From: Paraburkholderia phenazinium
Lineage (GTDB): Bacteria > Pseudomonadota > Gammaproteobacteria > Burkholderiales > Burkholderiaceae
Length of the DNA stretch: 64,000 nt
Reading direction: 5' to 3'
Assembly (NCBI RefSeq): GCF_900142845.1
Contig: NZ_FSRU01000001.1
Coordinates: forward strand, 620,001-684,000
Below are positions 59,598 to 64,000 of the stretch, in pieces. The notes under the pieces are model-generated. The model saw nothing but the letters and a program-made list of their open reading frames with translations, ran no database searches and was not told the DNA's origin. The stretch's first letter is position 1; each line of letters opens with the position of its first letter. The position numbers were made by a program, and so were the translations under genes.

Positions 59598-60569
59598 ATG
59601 AGCAAAGAAATCAGGACCTTTGTGGCCGGCCATAACGGTATGGTAGGGCGCGCCGTTGTTCGACACCTGGCAGCGCTGGAGTTCTGTACCGTTGTCACTC
59701 GCAAACGGGACGAACTCGATTTGACCGATAAGCATGCCGTCGAATCTTTCTTCCAAAGCGAGGATATCGATCATGTGTATCTCGCCGCAGCGAAGGTTGG
59801 GGGCATCAAGGCCAATTCGGTCTATCCCGCCGAGTTCATTTACGACAACCTGATGATCGAAGCGAATGTGATCGACCAGGCATATCGTGCGGGTGTGGAA
59901 AGGCTCATGTTCTTCGGTTCGTCATGTATCTACCCGAAATTTGCCGACCAGCCGATTTCGGAGCGTGCGCTTCTGTCGGGCTATCTGGAGCCGACCAACG
60001 AGCCCTACGCGATCGCAAAGATTGCGGGGCTGAAACTCTGCGAGAGCTATAACCGGCAGTACGGAACGGATTTCCGTAGCGTAATGCCGACCAATCTCTA
60101 CGGCCCCGACGACAACTACCATCCGGAGAATAGTCACGTTGTGCCGGCCTTGATACGCAGAATGCACGAGGCCAAAGTGCGGGGCCAGGCGTCGGTGATG
60201 GTTTGGGGAAGTGGAACGCCTCGCAGAGAACTGCTGTATGTGGACGATCTGGCATTCGCGGCCGTCAAGATCATGCAGATTGCGTCCGAGGAATGGAAAC
60301 AGGAGTGCGAAGCGTCGACATCGCACATAAACATTGGGACGGGCATCGATTTGTCGATCGCAGATCTGGCCCGGAGCATTGCCAGGGTAGTGGGATACGA
60401 GGGTGAAATCCGCTTTGACCCGTCGAAGCCGGACGGTACGCCCCGCAAGCTGCTGGATGTGCGGCGCTTGCATGCGCACGGAATCAGGGCGACGACAGAG
60501 CTTGAGGATGGCCTGGCTGTCGCATACGCGGATTTCTGTGAGCGACACGGAGAGCAGGTATCTGCGTAA
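59598..60569 (+). CDS. fcl: GDP-L-fucose synthase
   Basis: Epimerises and reduces GDP-4-keto-6-deoxymannose to GDP-L-fucose. The 323-residue enzyme has [18 protein letters not shown] at the NADP site, [19 protein letters not shown] and the YxxxK motif in [10 protein letters not shown]. The start at 59598 is chosen by homology; the frame is open upstream through gmd. With manC and gmd it completes a GDP-fucose route, so fucose is a likely constituent of the polymer. Confidence 0.95.
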   Translation: MSKEIRTFVAGHNGMVGRAVVRHLAALEFCTVVTRKRDELDLTDKHAVESFFQSEDIDHVYLAAAKVGGIKANSVYPAEFIYDNLMIEANVIDQAYRAGVERLMFFGSSCIYPKFADQPISERALLSGYLEPTNEPYAIAKIAGLKLCESYNRQYGTDFRSVMPTNLYGPDDNYHPENSHVVPALIRRMHEAKVRGQASVMVWGSGTPRRELLYVDDLAFAAVKIMQIASEEWKQECEASTSHINIGTGIDLSIADLARSIARVVGYEGEIRFDPSKPDGTPRKLLDVRRLHAHGIRATTELEDGLAVAYADFCERHGEQVSA

Positions 60570-60723
60570 AGCGCACGAAGCGGAATCGTGACGGCCGATG
60601 CGAAGGATCTCGCATCGCTTCAGGACTCGCCCGCTACTTCGACAAACAAAACATGCATTCCGTTCGGACGTTGATGATGGTGGGTGGGTTAAGCGTTGAA
60701 CGAGAGGTTACCGGGAAGACTCG

Positions 60724-61206
60724 ATGATTCGTTCCATTTTGACTATTTGCATCGGAAACATATGCCGTAGCCCGATGGCCGAAGCGTTGCTAGCGAGCGA
60801 ATTGCCGAATTGCGTTGTGCAGTCAGCGGGTGTAGGTGCTTTGGTGGGGCAGCAGGCCGATCCTCTCGCGCGCGAGTTGATGCAGATGAAAGGGCTGGAT
60901 ATCGAACATCATCGGGCGAGGCAATTGTTGAGGTCGCATTGCATGAGCGCGGATCTTCTGCTTGTGATGGACCTTGAGCAAAAGCGTTACGTGGAAAGAT
61001 TCAGTCCGTGGTCGAGAGGGCGAATATTTCGTTTGGGTGAGTTTGATAATTTTGACGTCCGCGACCCCTTTGGAAGGGGGCGTGCGGAATTCGTCATCGC
61101 GCTGGATTCAATCGAACAGGGCGTGCGAGCTTGGGCGGCCAAGATTGCAACTTCCAATGGATGGAATAAAGAGTCGGAAACGAGAAAGCCTCTTTGTCAC
61201 GAGTAG
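60724..61206 (+). CDS. wzb: Low-molecular-weight protein-tyrosine phosphatase (Wzb type)
   Basis: Dephosphorylates the partner tyrosine kinase at 61291. The 160-residue protein has the phosphate loop CIGNICRSPMAEAL at residues 9-22 and an aspartate in DVRDPFGRG. It lies between fcl and wzc, the expected position in Wzy-dependent loci. Confidence 0.94.
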   Translation: MIRSILTICIGNICRSPMAEALLASELPNCVVQSAGVGALVGQQADPLARELMQMKGLDIEHHRARQLLRSHCMSADLLLVMDLEQKRYVERFSPWSRGRIFRLGEFDNFDVRDPFGRGRAEFVIALDSIEQGVRAWAAKIATSNGWNKESETRKPLCHE

Positions 61207-61290
61207 CCGCACGCCGGACGTGGTTGCAACCAGCCATTGAGGCCGTTCGATCGGCACACATTCAGTAACTAACATATTTAAGCCAAGCAC

Positions 61291-63525
61291 ATGCAAGAAG
61301 CAGATGAATTCCTGACCAGCCAGCGCACTTCACCACCCGACGAAGGTACGAGCCTCGGGGAGCATTTGGCTTCGCTACTGGAGTATCGAAATGTGATTCT
61401 CGGATTTGCGCTTGGTATGGCGGTGCTAGGCCTGGTGTACGCGCTGATCGCCAAACCGGCATACGAATCGAATATTCTGGTTCAGGTTGAAGAGAACGGC
61501 AATTCGATCGGTTCCGCTTTGGGCGATCTGGCCAGCATGTTCGAGTTGAAGACGGCCTCGACCACCGAAATCGAGATTCTGCGATCGCGCATGATTCTCG
61601 GCCCTACCGTCGACGCGGTGCATCTGGATATCGACGCCAGACCGAAATACCTGCCGCTGCTCGGCCGGTTTTTAGCATCGCATCTTCCTGTGCCCGTCTC
61701 CGCCGCTGCGCGTTTCAACTTGCCGTCGTACGCTTGGGGCCCGGAAGCGATCGAGGTGACGAAGATGGAGGTGCCGTCGGCATATAACGGCGCAATCTGG
61801 ACGCTCGTTACCCAACTGGGCGGCAAGTACAACCTTCTCTCACCAGACGGCGACCTGGTCGTGGAAAATGCTGAGGTCGGCCGGGAAATCCAGGCTACCA
61901 CGTCGGCCGGCCCCATCGCCATCACGGTGAGCCGCCTGGTTGGCCGGCCGGGCAGCAAATTCCAGCTGGTTCGTTCCAAGCGGCTGGACGTCATCAACCG
62001 CCTTCAGAATTCGTTGAACATCTCGGAGCAAGGCAAGGACTCCGGAATCATCAGTACCGTCTGGCGTAGCGACGACCCACGCAAGACGCAAGCTGTCCTG
62101 AATGAAATTGGGCGATTGTACGTCAAACAAAATATCGACAGAAAATCCGCCGAAGCCGACAACATGATTCAGTTCCTCGATCATCAGCTTCCGGGGCTCA
62201 AGGAAAATCTGAAAGAGGCGGAAACCAAGTACAACAACTACCGAACAAAAAATGCCATCGTCGACCTTCCCCTGGAAGCCCAGACGTTGTTGAACGAAGT
62301 CGTGCAGGCGGAAGTTCAGAAGAGCCAGCTTGTGCTTCAGCGCGATCAACTGCTTCAGCGATTTACTCCGCAGCATCCAAACGTCGATGCGGTTAATCGG
62401 CAACTGGACACCGTCAATGCGCAACTCGACAGCTTCAATCAGAGACTGAAGGCGATCCCGTCGAACGAACAGGATGTCGTGGGCTTGGCGCGGGACGCGA
62501 TGGTCTCGCAGGAAATCTATACGACGTTATTGAACAACGTCGAACAGCTTCGTGTCCTGAAAGCCGGCAAGACAGGTAACGTCCGTCTGTTGGATGACGC
62601 CGAAAACAATACGGTGCCGGTATGGCCGCGGCCCGGCTTGATCATGCTGGTGGCGACGACGCTCGGCTTGTTCCTGGGAGCCGGCGCAGCGTTTGGACTC
62701 AAGGCGCTTCGCAGCGGCATCGAAGATCCGAACGAGGTGGAAGAAAGGTTCGGCCTTCCGGTCTATGCGACGGTTCCGCATAGCGATCAGCAGTCGTCGC
62801 TCGGACGTATCGAGCGGTCAGCTGCGACTGATGCTCCCCTGTTGGCGAATTCCTCGCCTAACGATCTTGCGGTCGAAGCGATTCGCGGCTTACGCACCGC
62901 GTTGCAATTCGCAGAGTTCGATGCCAGGAACAATGTCGTGATGCTGACCGGCCCGGCACCGGGCGTCGGCAAGTCCTTCATTTCGATCAACCTGGCCGTC
63001 TTGATGGCGAACACCGGCAAGCGGATTCTCCTGATCGACGGTGACCTTCGTCGTGGCTATTTGCACCGTTACGTTGGGGAGACACGCGAATCCGGATTGA
63101 CCGAGCTTATCCGCTCAGGCGGCGACCGTACTTCGATCATTCGGAAGGACAAACTGGTCAAAGGCCTGGACTTCATCCCTACCGGCCAACTGCCGCCGAA
63201 TGCCGCAGAACTGCTGTTGCATCCGAACTTTGAAGCGGTCTTGAAGGAACTGTCGGCCGAATACGACAACGTGATTATCGACACCTCGCCAGTGTTGGCG
63301 GTAACGGATCCGGCCATTATCGGACGGCTGGCGGGGGTCACGTTACTGGTATTGCGCTTTGGCGCAAACCCGGTAAGAGAGGTCGAATTGGCGGTGAAGC
63401 AATTGCGGCAATGCGGCAGTCCGCTGAAAGGGGTGGTGTTCAACGACTTCCCGTTGAACACCGGCGGTTACGCATATGGAAAGTACAAGTATGCGTACCA
63501 GTACGAGTACGCGCCGCGTCATTGA
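61291..63525 (+). CDS. wzc: Polysaccharide co-polymerase and autophosphorylating tyrosine kinase (Wzc type)
   Basis: Controls chain length and export. The 744 residues have a Wzz domain with a first membrane helix near residues 35-55, a coiled-coil periplasmic region (near 280-400), a second helix near 445-465, and a cytoplasmic kinase with Walker A GPAPGVGKSFISINLA and Walker A' RILLIDGDLRRG. The tail is tyrosine-rich (YAYGKYKYAYQYEY), the usual autophosphorylation cluster. Its phosphatase is immediately upstream. Confidence 0.95.
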   Translation: MQEADEFLTSQRTSPPDEGTSLGEHLASLLEYRNVILGFALGMAVLGLVYALIAKPAYESNILVQVEENGNSIGSALGDLASMFELKTASTTEIEILRSRMILGPTVDAVHLDIDARPKYLPLLGRFLASHLPVPVSAAARFNLPSYAWGPEAIEVTKMEVPSAYNGAIWTLVTQLGGKYNLLSPDGDLVVENAEVGREIQATTSAGPIAITVSRLVGRPGSKFQLVRSKRLDVINRLQNSLNISEQGKDSGIISTVWRSDDPRKTQAVLNEIGRLYVKQNIDRKSAEADNMIQFLDHQLPGLKENLKEAETKYNNYRTKNAIVDLPLEAQTLLNEVVQAEVQKSQLVLQRDQLLQRFTPQHPNVDAVNRQLDTVNAQLDSFNQRLKAIPSNEQDVVGLARDAMVSQEIYTTLLNNVEQLRVLKAGKTGNVRLLDDAENNTVPVWPRPGLIMLVATTLGLFLGAGAAFGLKALRSGIEDPNEVEERFGLPVYATVPHSDQQSSLGRIERSAATDAPLLANSSPNDLAVEAIRGLRTALQFAEFDARNNVVMLTGPAPGVGKSFISINLAVLMANTGKRILLIDGDLRRGYLHRYVGETRESGLTELIRSGGDRTSIIRKDKLVKGLDFIPTGQLPPNAAELLLHPNFEAVLKELSAEYDNVIIDTSPVLAVTDPAIIGRLAGVTLLVLRFGANPVREVELAVKQLRQCGSPLKGVVFNDFPLNTGGYAYGKYKYAYQYEYAPRH

Positions 63526-63579
63526 TCGCAAAGCCTGACATGAAAGGTGGGTCATGTCGGGCACACAAACGGGTTCAGC

Positions 63580-64000
63580 ATGTCGGCACAACGTATTGTC
63601 AGGGCGTTCTTCGCGCATGGCCTCGGTCAGGCCGTGAGTGTGTTTGCGCAAGTCGTATCGGTTCCTTTGTTTCTGTCCGTATGGGGTGCGGCGAAGTATG
63701 GAGAATGGATCCTTATCTCGACGATCCCCACCTATCTGGCATTGAGCGATCTTGGTTTGTCCACCGTCGCGGCAAACGAAATGGATCAACGCGCGGCAGT
63801 GGGGGACTACGACCGCCTTCAGGTCATCTACCGGACGCTCACCGCGACGGTTGCGCTGTTTGTCTTTGCCGTATTGATTGCGTCTGGATTGGCATGGTGG
63901 ACGTTCGGAGGAGGATTTCATGTCTTCCGGTTCATGTCGTCGAACGAGGTGCGGTTCGTCGCGCTGATTCTTATCGGCGACGTCTGCTTAAGCGTTATGT
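63580..64000 (+). CDS. Polysaccharide flippase (Wzx-like), 3' end outside the window
   Basis: An open frame from ATG 63580 to the window edge (140 residues seen). It begins MSAQRIVRAFFAHGLGQAVS with hydrophobic segments typical of the MATE/oligosaccharide flippase fold (VSVPLFLSVWGAAKYGEWIL; ISTIPTYLALSDLGLSTVAA). Flippases move lipid-linked repeat units across the inner membrane. Placement after wzc supports the call. Confidence 0.85.
   Translation, partial: MSAQRIVRAFFAHGLGQAVSVFAQVVSVPLFLSVWGAAKYGEWILISTIPTYLALSDLGLSTVAANEMDQRAAVGDYDRLQVIYRTLTATVALFVFAVLIASGLAWWTFGGGFHVFRFMSSNEVRFVALILIGDVCLSVM

Overview
The window looks like a chromosome of a Burkholderiaceae betaproteobacterium, most likely Paraburkholderia. 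It is GC-rich with dense genes. It carries the ispA-dxs pair, the rpsU-yqeY-dnaG-rpoD macromolecular synthesis cluster, a GlxA-type regulator family, AAHS-family transporters and a cepacian-like exopolysaccharide locus. Everything here is read from sequence and family knowledge; no database search was run.

Region 1 (1-12091) is conserved core: ispA (5' end outside the window), dxs, folE2, tsaD (minus strand), a flavoprotein, then rpsU, yqeY, dnaG and rpoD. The rpoD gene ends in two hairpin terminators and is followed by a tRNA with a CAU anticodon and an unusually long variable arm. A 37-codon minus-strand remnant that resembles the C-terminus of a phage integrase lies just beyond the tRNA. 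It suggests that the accessory DNA to the right entered at the tRNA.

Region 2 (12400-26735) is a polyol locus with every step of the Brucella-type erythritol pathway: a SorC-type regulator (eryD-like), kinase (eryA), dehydrogenase (eryB), epimerase (eryC), a complete sugar ABC transporter with a DUF2291 partner, and two isomerases (eryH/tpiA-like and eryI/rpiB-like). The expected end product is D-erythrose 4-phosphate. A second kinase and a second GlpD-like dehydrogenase close the operon and suggest an additional substrate. A 47-codon reading frame coupled to the DUF2291 gene sits inside the operon.

Region 3 (26736-36030) has a near-perfect LexA (SOS) box in front of a 2'-5' RNA ligase-like gene. 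It is followed by a minus-strand block of two paralogous AAHS transporters, an NTF2-like protein, a porin, a GlcG/HbpS-like protein and a bicupin. LysR and GntR regulators lie on the plus strand. The block has uptake and small accessory functions but no obvious ring-cleaving enzyme.

Region 4 (36046-44643) is a single 2370-residue NRPS-PKS hybrid (C-A-PCP-KS-AT-ACP-TE) with no tailoring genes, then a tiny membrane protein and a SIR2-type deacylase.

Region 5 (44688-54050) is a patchwork of regulators and small orphan genes: a WYL regulator overlapping an unknown gene, three paralogous GlxA-type regulators, a candidate structured small RNA with a strong terminator, several short membrane proteins, a stand-alone receiver domain and an isolated rfbC.

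Region 6 (54111-64000) is an exopolysaccharide operon: manC, an undecaprenyl-phosphate sugar transferase, wza, gmd, fcl, wzb, wzc and the start of a wzx-type flippase that runs off the window. It makes GDP-mannose and GDP-fucose and exports a Wzx/Wzy-type polymer. The third GlxA-type regulator lies directly upstream in the same direction and is a plausible controller.
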